This document shows, one piece after another, positions 45,992 through 58,905 of a DNA stretch of 64,000 nt; positions within the stretch are counted from its first letter, which is position 1, and each line of letters begins with the position of its first letter. The notes under the pieces are model-generated. The model was not told the DNA's origin, did not search any database, and saw only the letters and a program-made list of their open reading frames with translations. The position numbers were made by a program, and so were the translations under genes. This stretch comes from Ceratotherium simum simum (taxonomy: Eukaryota > Chordata > Mammalia > Perissodactyla > Rhinocerotidae): positions 39,656,972 to 39,720,971 of the forward strand of contig NW_004454156.1 of NCBI RefSeq assembly GCF_000283155.1, written 5' to 3'.

Positions 45992-48354
45992 GAAAGGAAA
46001 GAGGACTGGAGTGGTAGATTTATAAACCAGTTAGTAACTAGGTGATTGGCTGAATTTAAGGGTTGCTAATTGATTCATTACCAATTAATCTAGAGAAAAT
46101 GATCAAATCACTTGTTTATTTCAAGCTTAGCAGCAATAAAAAGTCTATTACTCCTTTAAAAACATGGTGCATATAAGCACCCCCACATTCAGTAACTAAA
46201 TTGGGTACCATTATGTATTTCAGGGTCTGTCTCCAGCTGCTTTGGCATCTGTTCCAACTCCCTGCCTTCCCTTCCCCTCAGCTTTTTGAGTTCTTTGGGT
46301 AGAGGTGGGCCTCAGCAATGCCAAATCCTGTATTTACTTTTAGAAACTGTAGCAGCAGGAGCTTGCTGAATTTCACCTTCAGGGGTGTCATAGATCCTTG
46401 CGGCTTCTCAGGTCTGTTCATCTTCTCCTCTGCAGTGTCCTCACTTAGACTGCCTGCTAAGACTCGAGAAAGAAAGTGTTTAATCTTAGCACATGACCAA
46501 AGGGATGAAAGCTACTCTGTTATTTTTTAAATACTTCAGTGATTCAAATTAAATCAATGGAGGATCCAACCATATTAATGGCTGTCACAGTATATTAATT
46601 TCATATAGGACAACAAAGAGCTTAAAGAAACAATGTCCTACCAAACAATGTCTGAAGCAGGTCACAATCTAAAACAGCCTAGCAAGGTGGTTTTCTGAAC
46701 ACCTCAGACCTTCTTTGTGGGCCAGAGTTCAAAATTCAGGTCTGAAGGAATCAAGGCAAAAATGTTATACTAAATGAGAGGAGAAAGAAAAAGAAAGCAT
46801 TTATATAAATTTGGGGACATACGTCCTGCCCTCATAGATATAGACGTATTCATTGCAATGACAACTACATGATGGTTCAAGGGGCCACTGCCCTGTTAAA
46901 ATGGCCCACCTCTGAAATTTTGTAACCCAGATGAGCTCATGGTACACAAAAATTCTACTTCCAAACTCACTAATTGGTCAGATGCAGAAACTTGCCAGTT
47001 TGTTATTTATTCTCAATAAATAAGATAGGAAATATTCATACAAGACAATGATGTTGTCCTGATGTTATCAGGACTACTACATTATAATCCCAGACTGTAC
47101 AGTATTAATAAACAACAGTCTAGGTGTATAGATAATTATCAAACTATGATCATCTAAAGGTGAGTTGATAGAGTCAGATCATCTAGCCAAAACCATCTTT
47201 GTGCAAAGATTATTTTTTAAGAATATCCAATGCTCCAGGTAACTGTTTACCCAAGTTTTCACTACTGGTAAGTGCAAACATACAAGTGTCCCACTTCTCC
47301 AATTCAAAACACATAATCTGCTATCAAGTGTGACAGCACAATCATTATATAATTGTAGAATAATTAAATCACCCCCAAAGAGAGCATTCTTAAAAATGGC
47401 TATTCTCTGGATATCACAAAATTAGGCCTTCCATTCTTGCTTGTCTGTTTAATTAAGAACTCCAACTTCCATATCTGTGTAGAGTGTTTCCTTTAGAAGT
47501 GTGAGGGCATAGGGATGGAGCTCAAGAGAGGATGACTTTATCCAAATTCCCACACACATTGACCTGTTTAGAACAAACATTCTACAGATGGAAACAGAGA
47601 CTCTGAGAAGGAGGCTCTGAAAAAGCCAACACAGCATGTTATTGATGGAAGTGGAGGCTGCAGTCAAGTGCCCGACCCAGGGGATAAGCTTTTTCCAGCT
47701 CTCTGTACAACCTACTTCATATTTTCAGATACTTTCTACTCTTTGGTGCTGCATATGATTTCTTGCTTTTCAACCTAAATGCAAGCTCCCTCTACCACTC
47801 CTGCACAACCCCTTTCTTTGCCTCCATCACCACATAACTGAACAGGAGGACAGACACTGAGGTTAGAGCCAATCCAGGACTTACTGAGTTGAAACCCACT
47901 CAAACACAACACAGAACATTCCACATCACAAATGAATTCTAGGCAAACAATAGTGGTGTTACAGATACCTTACTGTTGACTGACACTTTTTTTCCTGGTG
48001 ACACTGTTGGAAATAGGATTGATTTATATTTCAGTTGTAAAAGCAGTTGAAAAGAAGAGCTGTTTAGCAAACAATTTATAAATACAGTCAATACCTTCTT
48101 CCTATGGCCTACTGCCCTCACCAATGGTGGATAGGGCACCCTCAAAGGATTGCAACCTCCATGCAAAAATGCTCTCAGTACCTGGATCAGGAGTGGACAA
48201 GAGGACTCTGCTGAGTCACCTGTATGTGCTGTGATGCTCCCAGCCCGGGGTGTGGATGACTACTGCCTTGCTCCATACAAGGCACGATGGGGCCAGGTAC
48301 CTGTACCCAGCCGTCCCCATGCCCACAGCCTGGCCCTGACCTGGGGCGAGGGCA
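45992..48354. other. Unrecognised sequence
   Basis: About 2.4 kb with no recognised repeat. The stretch 48150-48350 is GC-rich (cccgtccccatgcccac-like composition) with a 79-codon open frame, but no domain, splice context or CpG island is seen. Confidence 0.4.
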
Positions 48355-48359
48355 TCAGT

Positions 48360-48747
48360 TCTGTAGGTCAGAAGTCCAGGCAGGCTTAATTGGGTTCTCT
48401 GCCAAGAAAAGTCAAGACCTCTGCCAGGCTGGGCTTTTTCTTACCTGGAGGCTCTGAGGAAGAATCTGCTTCCAAGCTCCTTCAGATTGTCCACTCTCAG
48501 ATCTCTGCTCCTTAGCTCCCACTATCTTCAATCCAGCAACAGAGCATCAAATCTTTCCTATGCCTCAAATCGCTCTGCTTTCTGCTTCTGCTGCCAGCCT
48601 GAGAAAACTCTGCTTTTAAAGGGCTCATGATATTGGATCAGTCCCACCCAGATAATCTCCCTATTTTAAAGCCAACTGATTAATAACCTTTTGCCATGTA
48701 ACATCCAGGTAAAGGTCATGGGACCATCTTAAAATTCTACCTACCAC
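48360..48747 (-). mobile_element. MLT1-type LTR, antisense
   Basis: ttctgtaggtcagaagtcca, ggaggctctgaggaagaatc, cttttaaagggctcatgata, cccacccagataatctccct and aattctacctaccacag are the reverse complement of an MLT1 LTR. The left (3') end is missing. Confidence 0.75.
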
Positions 48748-49134
48748 AGTTAGAAATATTCAGTTGGCATTTGGAAATAACTTTCTTGAACTTAGGAAAA
48801 TGTTGGGGCTAGAAATCTAGATTTGGGTTCCATCAGTTTTAGGAGATAGATTTTTAAAATATAAATCCATGGAGAAATATGATACTACTGGCTCAACAAT
48901 GGCTTTCGTCACAGAATCACAAGACACAAATGGGTAGGGCAATGTTGTGTATGTTGGATATTGTTGAGATTATCCCTAAGAGTAACACTGAGTTACTTTG
49001 ACTTTCCATTTAGGATGCTCAATTCCAATTTCTCTAATTTATTCTAGAAGGTACAAAAGGACTAGATTAGCCTTCCTGGATTCCAACCATTTCAACAAAA
49101 AAGGGAATTTATCTTGCACATGATAATGAAATTC

Positions 49135-49147
49135 TGTGTGTGTGCGT

Positions 49148-49181
<34 letters not shown>

Positions 49182-49182
49182 T
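49135..49182. repeat. (GT)n microsatellite
   Basis: Almost pure GT repeats over about 48 bp with two interruptions (tgcg, tttg). Confidence 0.95.
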
Positions 49183-49981
49183 TAAGGATTGAAATACTTT
49201 ATGGCATCAAAGAAATCAGTCACAGAGAAATACGAAAAAGAGAAGTTAAAAATGTCAGGCAAAAGACCTAAGCATAAAATTATTTTTTTACCATTTTTTT
49301 TAATGAGTATGTGGGCTACACAGCATCACATACGTTCATTTACTGTATTTCTCCAAAATGAGAAATTTCAGTTATTATATCTCTTCCATCAGGATTCAGG
49401 TAGTTTCCCATAAAGGAGGGCAATAAGAATTTGATATATGTCTTTATTGGTTTAGAAAGCTCAGGATTTTATTCAGTCAAAAACAAAAAGACCTTTGTTA
49501 CTAAATTTTCCTCTGCACCTGTGAGTTAAATTAAGGAGAAATATATATCTTATGTAGTCACTTTTCCTCTTCTTTTTCCCCACCTTTTCCTCTTGGAAAA
49601 TTTATCTCTGTCCCCATTAGTAGTTCACCCTCCCTTTGCAGGTAGCTTTCTCAAGTTGTCAGCAGACAAAGAACAGTGTTAAAGCCCTGATCGGAGAATT
49701 AAGAAGCCAGAGATATCCTAGTTGTTAACAACTGGGGATGTGAGAACCAAGAAGGAACCGACCAACCTGTCTGTGAATTCTCAGAAAAGCCCAGCCCTTG
49801 GAACTCAGACCCTCACCCTGTCACTCTGTCTCAGGGACACAGAGCATTTGATTCAACTCAGCAAACCTATATTGAGTGCCTACTACATACACTTACACTA
49901 TCCATCTCACTCTCCTTTCCCGATTTACCAGCAAAACTCTAATATGTGGAGCAGTAAGTTTCAATATATTATGCGTCCACA

Positions 49982-50008
49982 GGCACACACACACACGCAC
50001 ACACACCC
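49982..50008. repeat. (CA)n microsatellite
   Basis: About 27 bp of CA repeats with one CG interruption. Confidence 0.9.
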
Positions 50009-51974
50009 AAAACAGTGCATGCTATAAGATTTCACATTCCTACCGTTAAAAATGTTAGATATTGTATTTTTGTGTGTGTCAGTCCATTTAGCAGCAAATG
50101 AAGGAATATGCAGAAAAGAATTACACTCGATTTCATAGGGACATTTTTTAATCAAGTAGAAAGGTACATTGTCAATGGATGCTCCTTTTATTTCTGATTT
50201 CTGCATGCTGTAGTTTACTAAGATTTTAAACCAACAATGATAACTACAAGAAGCCCCTTATAATAATGGCAGCATATGTTACAGGTCATCTCACTCCACA
50301 CGCAAAAGCAATCTTGTAGGAGATGAAACACAATATTGTAATTAGAAATAGATGGACTCAATAAATATTAAGCAGTAAAAAATATTATTCATTTAGCCAT
50401 TTCCTTCTCGGCAGAACCTGCAATTCAGGCTCATCCTAATATCTGACCCATGAAATTAAGATGATAAGGAGTTATTGAGAGAGGAATGGAGAGAATTTAA
50501 CAGTCAAGGCCTTCTGAAATTCCAGTGTGCTTTCTGCAATCGCAAGTTGATGCTTCTCCCCCTCCCCCCATCTTCACGATAAACAAGAAATGATAACTGG
50601 CAGAGGGACAAATGAATGCATTTCAGTGAGTCCCGTTTATAATTCTACGTGTTACATTTTGTTATTTTGATAGAATCAGGCTTCAAGATCAGGTGTTCCA
50701 GATAATCTCAATAAGCACAAATTTTAAACTATGTTACCTGTATTTTCTGGTTATTTACACCCGTTTGACCAATTTAAGCATCTCTTTTCGTTGAATTGAC
50801 CAAACTGGTCAAATTAATCCAGGCCCCCAGTCCACTCCCCACTTTTCTTTTAGAGAAGACTCCCTTTCCTCCATCACATGCAAATAAACTTCTATAAACT
50901 CTACCTTTAATCAAGTCCATCTAGTCTTCTACCAGTCTCAATTTTGCCTCCAGGTAGCCTGGAGCAGCAGGAAGTAGGCCAAACTGGCTCTCTGCTAGCT
51001 AATCTGATAAACTAATCTGACAGAGATGAATGCTTTTTAGGGAGGTTGTTGTTTTGCCTTTTGGAAAATGGATGCTAAAGGCAGCCCAGGGATAAGGATA
51101 AGATCAGGTCTGAATATTCTAATTACTTGGGTCCCTTTTCACTAAAAAGTTGGCTTTACATGACTCTCATGATAAACAACTATTCTTGTAATACTTTTCA
51201 ATGAATAATAATAACAATAATAATGATAATGTATAGCTCTTTTTTTATTATTATTTCACCAAAACTAGGCATTGTACATATTCACTAAACCAGTAGTCAA
51301 ATTCTTATCCAGCTGTTCAGAATTCTGCTGATAGAAAGACGCTGTTATTAAGGTGATAAATCACTAGAATTTTTCCCACAGTTTGGTTTAGGGAATTGCT
51401 TCCATCTGTGAGTGTCAAACTTATTCCCTCCCAGAAAACTCTCCCTTCTTCTAAAATACTAAAAGCATCCCTGGAGTACTTTAAGAAGAGACAGCTGGAG
51501 TCAGGGCTTCTAATGCTTTTTTAAGTTATAACTCTCCTCAGGAGGCCTGAGGGCCTGGTGCACTCTGCTGACTTGCAGCCTCACAAGTCGCTGTTCCACC
51601 CGCTCCACCCCAGGCAGGTGTAAGACACTTCTAACCCTGCTCAGCAGCCCTTCTGATCCTCTCTGTTTTAAGGCCTTGGGGTATATGTGTTCAGAAGATA
51701 ACAGCTTACGGGTATATGCAGGTCCCCAGTGTCAGAGTCAACTGAGGGCATAGCAGAGGAAGAAAAGAGCTAAAACCCTGACGCAGGTGAACGAAGGCAA
51801 ATGCCAGGTGCAAAGGAAAAGAGTAAGTCAAGGGAGAGTCAGGGATTCCATTCTGGGTCAAGATAGAGCCACAAATCAAAGCTGGAGGTGTAACCAGGGA
51901 GCACGAAGAAACAAACAAAGTCAGGGTGAGGCAGTGGGCTCAAGGGCATGGGAAAAGCAGGCAGGCAGGAGAGT

Positions 51975-52085
51975 AGGAAAACCTGGGTTTTAACTTCAGT
52001 CCACTCTGAGTCTCAGTTTCCTTATCTGTAAAAATGAAGCTTTGAAATGAAATTATCTCAATCATATTATGAGTCTATGAGGGCC
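51975..52085 (+). repeat. MIR fragment, sense
   Basis: acctgggttttaacttcagt, ctgagtctcagtttccttat and ctgtaaaaatgaagctttga match the MIR core. Confidence 0.65.
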
Positions 52086-54654
52086 ACACATGTAGTCAAA
52101 GCCATAAACACCACATATCTAAAGACCAAAACAGGACAATGAGTTAGAGCTAATTAAGTAGTCAGAGCAAATATAGAGGAAAACAACAGCCCTTTGAAAC
52201 CAAGTCACAGTCTGTCTCAGACAGAAAATCTCTCATATGCTTCCTGTTATCTGCATCCTTCCAGACTCTCTCCAAGGCATTGCAGAAGATCCTAGCAATA
52301 AAAATCATGCTCCTTTCCCTTTAGGAGGTTGCATCTTTGATGGAAGAAGGTTCACTTTAATACAATTAGATAACAAGATATACATATATATATTATGGTT
52401 TAGAGCAACAATAGCTGAAATGACAAAAGATAGTCAGTGCTAGAGACGTTAATGGGAGAGATCCCAGGACATCTCAGAATATGGCAGCTCAGGTCCATGT
52501 GGTTGATCTGCTCTAGATGAGTCACTTTCCAAGGAACATCCAACAGGTGCTAACTCTCAATCATAGCAAAGTTAAGTAGAAGCTTGGGTTTATCTGGCAT
52601 TGTCTACTGCCAGAAGCTTAAAATCCTTCTAGTATCCTTTGCATCTCCTGCCAACCTCCAAATACACTGTATTGATTGGATCTTATAAAAAATCTAAACC
52701 AGGTTGTAGTCTCAAGTGTCATGGCTGGACAATAGCAGTAAGATATTGTTGGACAAATATCTCAAGTCGAGGTCAGAAGTGAGTCCCGTCCAATAGAAGG
52801 CAATCTTTACCATAGACTTAGAAAAGCATTTATTTCCCCTACAGTTAATCAACAAACCGTTGAGGGTATACTCTCCTAAGAGTGGGAGTAAGTAGAAGCT
52901 ATGAGTTCAGATTTCAGGCAGAATTGAAGGCCGAAAGGCCAGAGATTGAGCTTGGGTCCCACAGTGTGAAGATAGAGCTCTGAGGAGGGAGACTATCTAT
53001 TACCCACTTAGCTTTTATCCTAAGCCTGCAGTGCTAATTACGGCTACAAGAATGTCAGAGGCCTGCAAATTAATTCTGCTCCTGACTGGCTTGGGGAAAA
53101 AAGCTAGGATTTCATGACATCAGGTTACTGGTGAGAGCTTCACTCATTTTTCTTTCCCTTCATGGTATCCCCTTCTAAAGGCAAATAAGAAGTTATCCAG
53201 TGTGCAAACGGCAACAAATCTCTGGTATCACAAATACATGGAGGACTAAGAATTCCAGTTACTTTTCAAGTTCATCATATTTATGTTAGTCCAAGATCTC
53301 ATTTGGAATCCTGGAAAATATCTCTCCCAGAAACCCAATCAGCTTTCACAAACTGCCTACTCGCAAGCTTGTCAGCCACAACAGACCAAAAGGAAGTTTT
53401 ATGAAAGGATTTGTTTCACTTAGTTTTTTAACCAAGCAAGAAATTTCATATTATGAAACCAAGAAATCCTATTGGTTTAAAGTTAATAATGCTTTACAAT
53501 AAGCAATCCCCCGCATCATTCATAGCTGCTTTGGTTAAAGACCTTTTCATTTTGAGGTCTGCCGTCTGCTGAACACCTCTTTCCCAATAAGTCCGTGATA
53601 CTGCCCTCAGATGAGAATAATGATCTCATATGGTACGTTTCCTCTTATTGGCAAGTGTGGCCATTGTCAACTCCTTCTTTCTGCTGGTTTGGAGTCTCCT
53701 ACTAATGCGTTGCATCTTTGCTTCCTGTTGGAGCCATTGGTCCTCTAGTCTGATGGTTTTGGAAGGCATAGAGAAGAGGGTTATAGCTTCCTCCTACTCC
53801 CACCACCCCTCTCAAAATTCTGGTCACTGAAAATTGGTAAAGTCTAGGAACTTCCTGTCTTACCCTTAGTTAGACAAGGTTGTAGACTGCATCCGCCCCA
53901 TTTGGAGTCAGCCAGTGCCTTTAATTCCACAAAAGAGATAGTCATTGAAGGCTCACAATCACAGTAGAGATGCCAAAGATGCAGTCTGTCCTGCCATACT
54001 TCTTCTCGGAGAGCTTGCTCACCCCACAACTTAGGAAAGGACCCCCTTCCATAGCATGGCAAAGCTAATTAGAACTAGAAGTGATCACCAGACCCAAACT
54101 TGGCCAATCAGATTCTTTTTTATGGGAGCTTAGAACTGGGACACAGAGTCTCCAGCCAGTCTGTTCTGGGTGCTTGAACATGGTGGTCATATAGGCCACT
54201 TTCTCCTTTGCAAGAGTAAATAACTCTGAAGGGAAACAAGGAAATTAGTGGACACAGAACTGAGGTACAATGCAAAGTGCAAGAGATGGAGAAATCAACA
54301 TTAACTAAGTTCCTGACCTTTGGCTCACGCTACACACTCAGTGTGGGTCACCTGGGAGGCTGTGTTCATTGCAGTCTTTGAAGCACACAGGGAGATTTAT
54401 CTTGACACGTGCTTTCCAGATCACGGAGACAGGAAAAGGACAGGTAGAAAATTGCACACCAGCTCGTTTCAACCCCAAAGTGACAATGTCACATCTGCTT
54501 ACATTTCATTAGCAGTATGAAGTCACATAGCTCTAACTTCAAAGGGTGTGAGAAAGTGAAAGCCTACCATGTGCCCAGAGGGAGGAAAAATTTAATATGA
54601 CTTCCACTGCATCCTTAGGCTCTTTTCCCTCCAAAAATAAATATATAACCATCT
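52086..54654. other. Unrecognised sequence
   Basis: About 2.6 kb, no recognised repeat or exon. Open frames up to 72 codons are unremarkable. Confidence 0.4.
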
Positions 54655-55293
54655 TTTCTTAGCTTCCAGCTCATCTCTGAAACTGTTCTTACCACGGTCA
54701 CTAGTGTCCAGTGTGTTGTTAAATCCAATTAACACTTTTTAGTCCTTATTTTATCCGCTCTCTCTCTCTCTCCCTTTCTCTCTTTCTGTCTGTCTATCTC
54801 TCTCCCTTTCTCTCTTTCTCTTTCTGTCTCTGGCTTCAGTGACACCACTGCCTCTCTCGAATCTTCTTATCCATTCCTTCTCCTTTCCCTTCTTCCTTTT
54901 ACATCCGTACATCCAAGCTCTCCCTGTGTCCCACCAAAATCTGCTTCTCCTTATTCCTTAGTGAATTATACCACCATTTCTCAGTCACCCAGATCAAAAG
55001 TCTGGCAGTCATCTATAGCTTCCTCCTTTCCTTCTTCTACCCTATTATTTTTTGCTTACCAAGTCCTCATCATGATTTCTCACTTGGTTTACCACACAGC
55101 CTCCTAAGTTTCCCCTACCACCAGCACTAGCCCACAAGTTTTATTCTGCACAGATGATTAGGGTCAACTTTCTAAATATAATTACGTCACTCCCTTTGTT
55201 AAAAACCTTCAATGGCTTCTAAATGCTTTTAGGCTACAGTTCAAAATCCTTCTAGTGGTTTATAAGGTCTTCAAGATTGGCCCATGATTACTT
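54655..55293 (+). mobile_element. L2 3' region, first part
   Basis: L2 ORF2 end in sense orientation: tcctccctttcc-type pyrimidine-rich sequence, then cacgtcactccctttg-like (attacgtcactccctttgtt), aaaaaccttcaatggcttct, aggctacagttcaaaatcct and ataaggtcttcaagattggc. It includes a (CT)n tract at 54762-54832. It is interrupted by an L1 and resumes at 55765. Confidence 0.85.
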
Positions 55294-55749
55294 TTTTTTT
55301 TTTTTTACATCATTATACTTCTATTTCTGCATAGATTACATCATGTTCACCACCAAAATACTAATTACAACCCATCACCACACACATGTACCAAATTATC
55401 CCTTTCACCCTCCTCCCTCTCCCCTTCCCCTCTGGTAACCACCAATCCAATCTCTGTCCCTATGTGTTTGTTTATTGTTGTTATTATCTACTACTTAATG
55501 AAGGAAATCATACGGTATTTGACCTTCTCCCTCTGACTTATTTCACTTTGCATTATACCCTCAATGTCCATCCATGTTGTCACAAATGGCTGGATTTCAT
55601 CGTTTCTTATGGCTGAGTAGTATTCCATTGTGTATATATACCACATCTTCTTTATGCATTCGTCCCTTGATGGGCACTTAGGTTGCTTCCAAGTCTTGGC
55701 TATTGTGAATAATGCTGCAATGAACACAGGGGTGCATGTACCTTTACAA
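55294..55749 (-). mobile_element. Severely 5'-truncated L1 insertion, antisense
   Basis: A T run (poly-A tail in reverse), a short 3' UTR and the last part of ORF2. Read on the minus strand it gives the well-known L1 ORF2 C-terminal region (KMWYIYTMEYYSAI) at about 55600-55650. A perfect 15-bp TSD, ggcccatgattactt, lies at 55279-55293 and 55750-55764. The open frame on the minus strand (78 codons) is this ORF2 end, broken by substitutions. Confidence 0.95.
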
Positions 55750-55764
55750 GGCCCATGATTACTT

Positions 55765-56205
55765 TACCAGTTATATTTATTGCCCTGGCCCTCTCCCTTT
55801 GTAGATTTCAGCTATACTGTGTTACCTGTATTTCCCACAACGGTCTCTGATGATTCAAATCTTCGTCTTTGAGCATGCAGTATTTAATAGATAACTTTCC
55901 TATTAATTGCCTGGTTAATTCCTTTGAGACTTAGCTCACTTAACATTCCTTCCAGGGAGTCTTTTGTGATAATCCCGGTGTTGATCAGGTCTCTCCCCAA
56001 CGTATTCTAAGAGCAATTTGAGCTTACCTCAATGTCAAGAGTAGGTTATTACAATTATGTTTCTCTAGTCAACATTTCATCTTTCTTCCCTGCTATGAGT
56101 TCCATAAGGAAAGACTCTGTTTTCCTGATTTTGGTATACTCAGAGTCTAATACAGTGCCTGATACATGTTAGGAGGTCAATAAATACCCATTAAATGAGT
56201 GACTT
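55765..56205 (+). mobile_element. L2 3' region, second part
   Basis: Continues the L2: tattgccctggccctctccc, tgcctggttaattcctttga, ttccagggagtcttttgtga, gagttccataaggaaagact and the 3' tail tgcctgatacatgttaggag, aataaatacccattaaatga. The full element before the L1 insertion was about 1.1 kb, long for an L2 relic. Confidence 0.85.
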
Positions 56206-56875
56206 AATAAGTAAAGCCCCATAATCTTAGAACCAAATTCTAAGGTGCTGTGCTCAGGGAGGCAGAAAGCAAGGAGGAAAAATGAGGCTCGTATACAAAT
56301 CACCTTAGGCTAATATATGTGTAATTGACCTATATAAGTACCTCCACAACGTAATTACCCAGCAACCATGCCCTGTCCTGGATCTCTGGATATTTCATGC
56401 TGCACTTCACCCTTCTGTGATACCTCTCTTTCTTTTACCTTTGAGATTCAGTTTGAGGGATAAGTTACTTATCTTGAACTAAAGGTTCATATTCCTTTGA
56501 ATTGTGTGTCAACTTGTTCTTATAAACCAAATACATATCTACTGAAGGCCTACTGTGTTGGTTTCCCTAGAGATGCAAAATTCCTGCCCTCAAGGAGGTA
56601 CAGCCTAAGCAGGAGCTAAGTTCTCAGCTGAATGGAAGGAGCACTTAATGTAAAGAGACAGCATTGCAGAATAAGAAAGAGCTGGGGAGCTAAAGTCTGA
56701 CATCTCAATCAGAGTCTCAGCTCTTACCCAATATCACAGAACAAGGGACTGGCATTTACCTCTCTTTTCTATGACTTCATTTCCTCATTTGAAAAATATG
56801 CAAAAGATAATATTGAAAGATAAAATGTAGGTTATAATAATGATAATAATTACTTACATGAAGTTTAATTGATAT
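56206..56875. other. Unrecognised sequence
   Basis: No supported feature beyond possible L2-like scraps (56570-56625). Confidence 0.4.
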
Positions 56876-56879
56876 GAAA

Positions 56880-57132
56880 GTACTTTGTAATAACAGCTAT
56901 CATTTACTGGACAATCACTTAGTATGAATATTACATTATTGATTTTATTTAATTTGTACAACAACCCAGTGTAGCATTATAATCTCCATGATACAGATGG
57001 AGAAATAGTGGTTCAGAGAGGTTAGGTAATGCATCCAATATCACACAGCTGGTGAGAGCAGAACCAAGATTCAAACCCAGATTTGTATCACCCAAAGGCC
57101 AGGGATGCTAACCATTCTACTATACTGCCTAC
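56880..57132 (-). repeat. MIR SINE, antisense, near full length
   Basis: cagatggagaaatagtggtt, cagagaggttaggtaatgca, tatcacacagctggtgagag, agattcaaacccagatttgt and ctatactgcct are the reverse complement of MIR. Confidence 0.85.
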
Positions 57133-57224
57133 TTTTAAATTGTCATGTAAATGTAATTTATGTACTCAGTTGTCCATATTTAAGCACTATAATGAAGTAG
57201 AGCCCATGCTATAAGTTACCAATT

Positions 57225-57355
57225 AACCAAATTGTCTAGATTTTTCCATCTGTAAAATGAGTGAGTTGGATGCCATTAAACAAGACACTGCATGTCGAGC
57301 ACTCTGCACAGTCGGCAACACAGAGTAAGTATTCAAAAATGCTAGCTATCGTTAT
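57225..57355 (+). repeat. MIR 3' fragment, sense
   Basis: ttttccatctgtaaaatgag, then acagagtaagtattcaaaaa and tgctagctatcgttatctat match the MIR 3' half. Confidence 0.55.
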
Positions 57356-58109
57356 CTATTGTTATCATTATTAAATTGTTGCTAAGTTCCTTTCTCCATC
57401 AACTTTCTACGATTCTGTGACATTTCATCCACATACAATTTTGTTAAAGGGCTAGGGTAACACAGCACAGGGTTTATATTAGAAGATACAAATCTATAAA
57501 CTGGGCACTTATTTATGGAGGCCCTGAAGGTAGAAGTAGTTTTTTGGGACTCAAAGGAACTCGTGTTTGGATGAGCCACCACCATTATCCAGGAAACTTG
57601 TTACCACTTTGCAGGTGCTGAGGATCTGCTCCTAACTCTTTTAAATAGCCCACACTCAGAATTTGTTCTCTAGCTAATTAAGAGCACAACATGTTCGTGT
57701 TTTTCCCAGAGGACTCAATGCTACAGGCAGGGTAACTGCACATTCTGTTTATTTAGTGGGTAGAGGGCTATGGGATTGTCCTAGTGAGGCCACCCTATTC
57801 TAAGAGCACCAAAGTACCCTGAAAAAAACCAGCTCCAAAATTCTCATTTTCTGTAGACTGGTGGCCACCATTAATTATCCTTCTTGTTTAATAGCTCAGC
57901 TCTTAGGCTACAACAAAGCAGGCTGAGATAAACAAGCATTATTTTCCACTTGGAGAGCCGGGTAGACAAGAAGTCAAGAATCCAGAGAGTAGGCAAATTT
58001 TTAGGGACCGATATACCTCAAAATCTAAGGCATAAATGATAAGTCATGATGAAAGTTAGTGCTTTGCAGGCAGAGTCAGAAAAGACAGAAGTTAAAACCA
58101 TGCCAGTCT
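57356..58109. other. Unrecognised sequence
   Basis: No supported feature. Confidence 0.4.
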
Positions 58110-58235
58110 TCTTTCAAACACAAGCCTAGTTAATCCCCACAACCTTGGGGGTATAGGTAAAATTAACACCAGTTTACAGATGAGGAAACTGAGCTTCAGA
58201 GAATTCAAGTGACTTGTCAGAGGTTGCAAAATTTG
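58110..58235 (-). repeat. MIR fragment, antisense
   Basis: agtttacagatgaggaaact, gagcttcagagaattcaagt and gacttgtcagaggttgcaaa match the conserved MIR core in reverse. Confidence 0.75.
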
Positions 58236-58380
58236 TAAGAGATTCAGAAGAAGAAAGATAGATAATTAAAAGTAGACAAATATTGTATTAGATTTTAAGA
58301 AAGATTTAAACAAAGTTATATGAGAGAGTAATTGGGGGTGAGGGTAACGTTAGCTAGACAGAGTGTCAATTAGTAATATA

Positions 58381-58905
58381 TAGTTGTAGAACAAATCACC
58401 ACAAACTCAGAAGCTTAAAACAACACATTTATTATCTCAGTTTCTGTGGCTCGGAAGCCTGGGTATGACTTAGCTGAGTTCTCTTCTTAGGGTCTTCTGA
58501 GGCACCAATCAAGGTGTCAGCTGCATTGTATTCTCATTTAAGCTTTACTGGGGAAGAATCCACTTCCAAACCCACTCAGGTTGTTGGCAAAATTTATTTT
58601 ATTCCAGCTGTAGAAAAGAGAGTCAGGCTTCTTGCTTGCCCATGGAGGGAAGCCACCCTAAGTTCCTTGCCACGTGGACTTTCCCAACATGGCTGCTTAT
58701 TTCTTCAAGTCAGTAAGGAAATTCTCTAGCAAAACAGATTCTTAAATGATGTAACATAATCATGCAAGTCATATTCCATTCCCTTTGCTGTATCCTATTG
58801 GTTAGAAGCAAGTCACAGCTGCATCCATACTCAGAGAAGGGGATTACACAAAGGGGTAAACACCAGCAGGCAGCAGTCATGGAGACCATTGTAGGGTCTT
58901 AGAGT
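58381..58905 (-). mobile_element. MLT1-type LTR, antisense, near complete
   Basis: accacaaactcagaagctta, aacaacacatttattatctc, gtttctgtggctcggaagcc, ccaatcaaggtgtcagctgc, actggggaagaatccacttc and tcctattggttagaagcaag follow the reverse complement of an MLT1 LTR. Sense would be minus. The 71-codon plus-strand open frame inside is spurious. Confidence 0.8.

Larger units (their letters stand above)
48748..51970. other. Unrecognised sequence with microsatellites
   Basis: Holds a (GT)n array at 49135-49182 and a short (CA)n at 49982-50008. Otherwise no supported feature. A small L2-like tail fragment may lie at 49850-49890. Confidence 0.4.

Noticed and set aside
48150..48389. GC-rich open frame resembling a first exon
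   Set aside because: No CpG island or splice donor context, and its end overlaps an MLT1 LTR.
54762..54832. Pyrimidine tract as a splice polypyrimidine signal
   Set aside because: It is a (CT)n low-complexity tract inside an L2 relic with no following exon.
55491..55727. 78-codon minus-strand frame with real protein similarity
   Set aside because: It is the C-terminal end of L1 ORF2, 5'-truncated and mutated, not a host gene.
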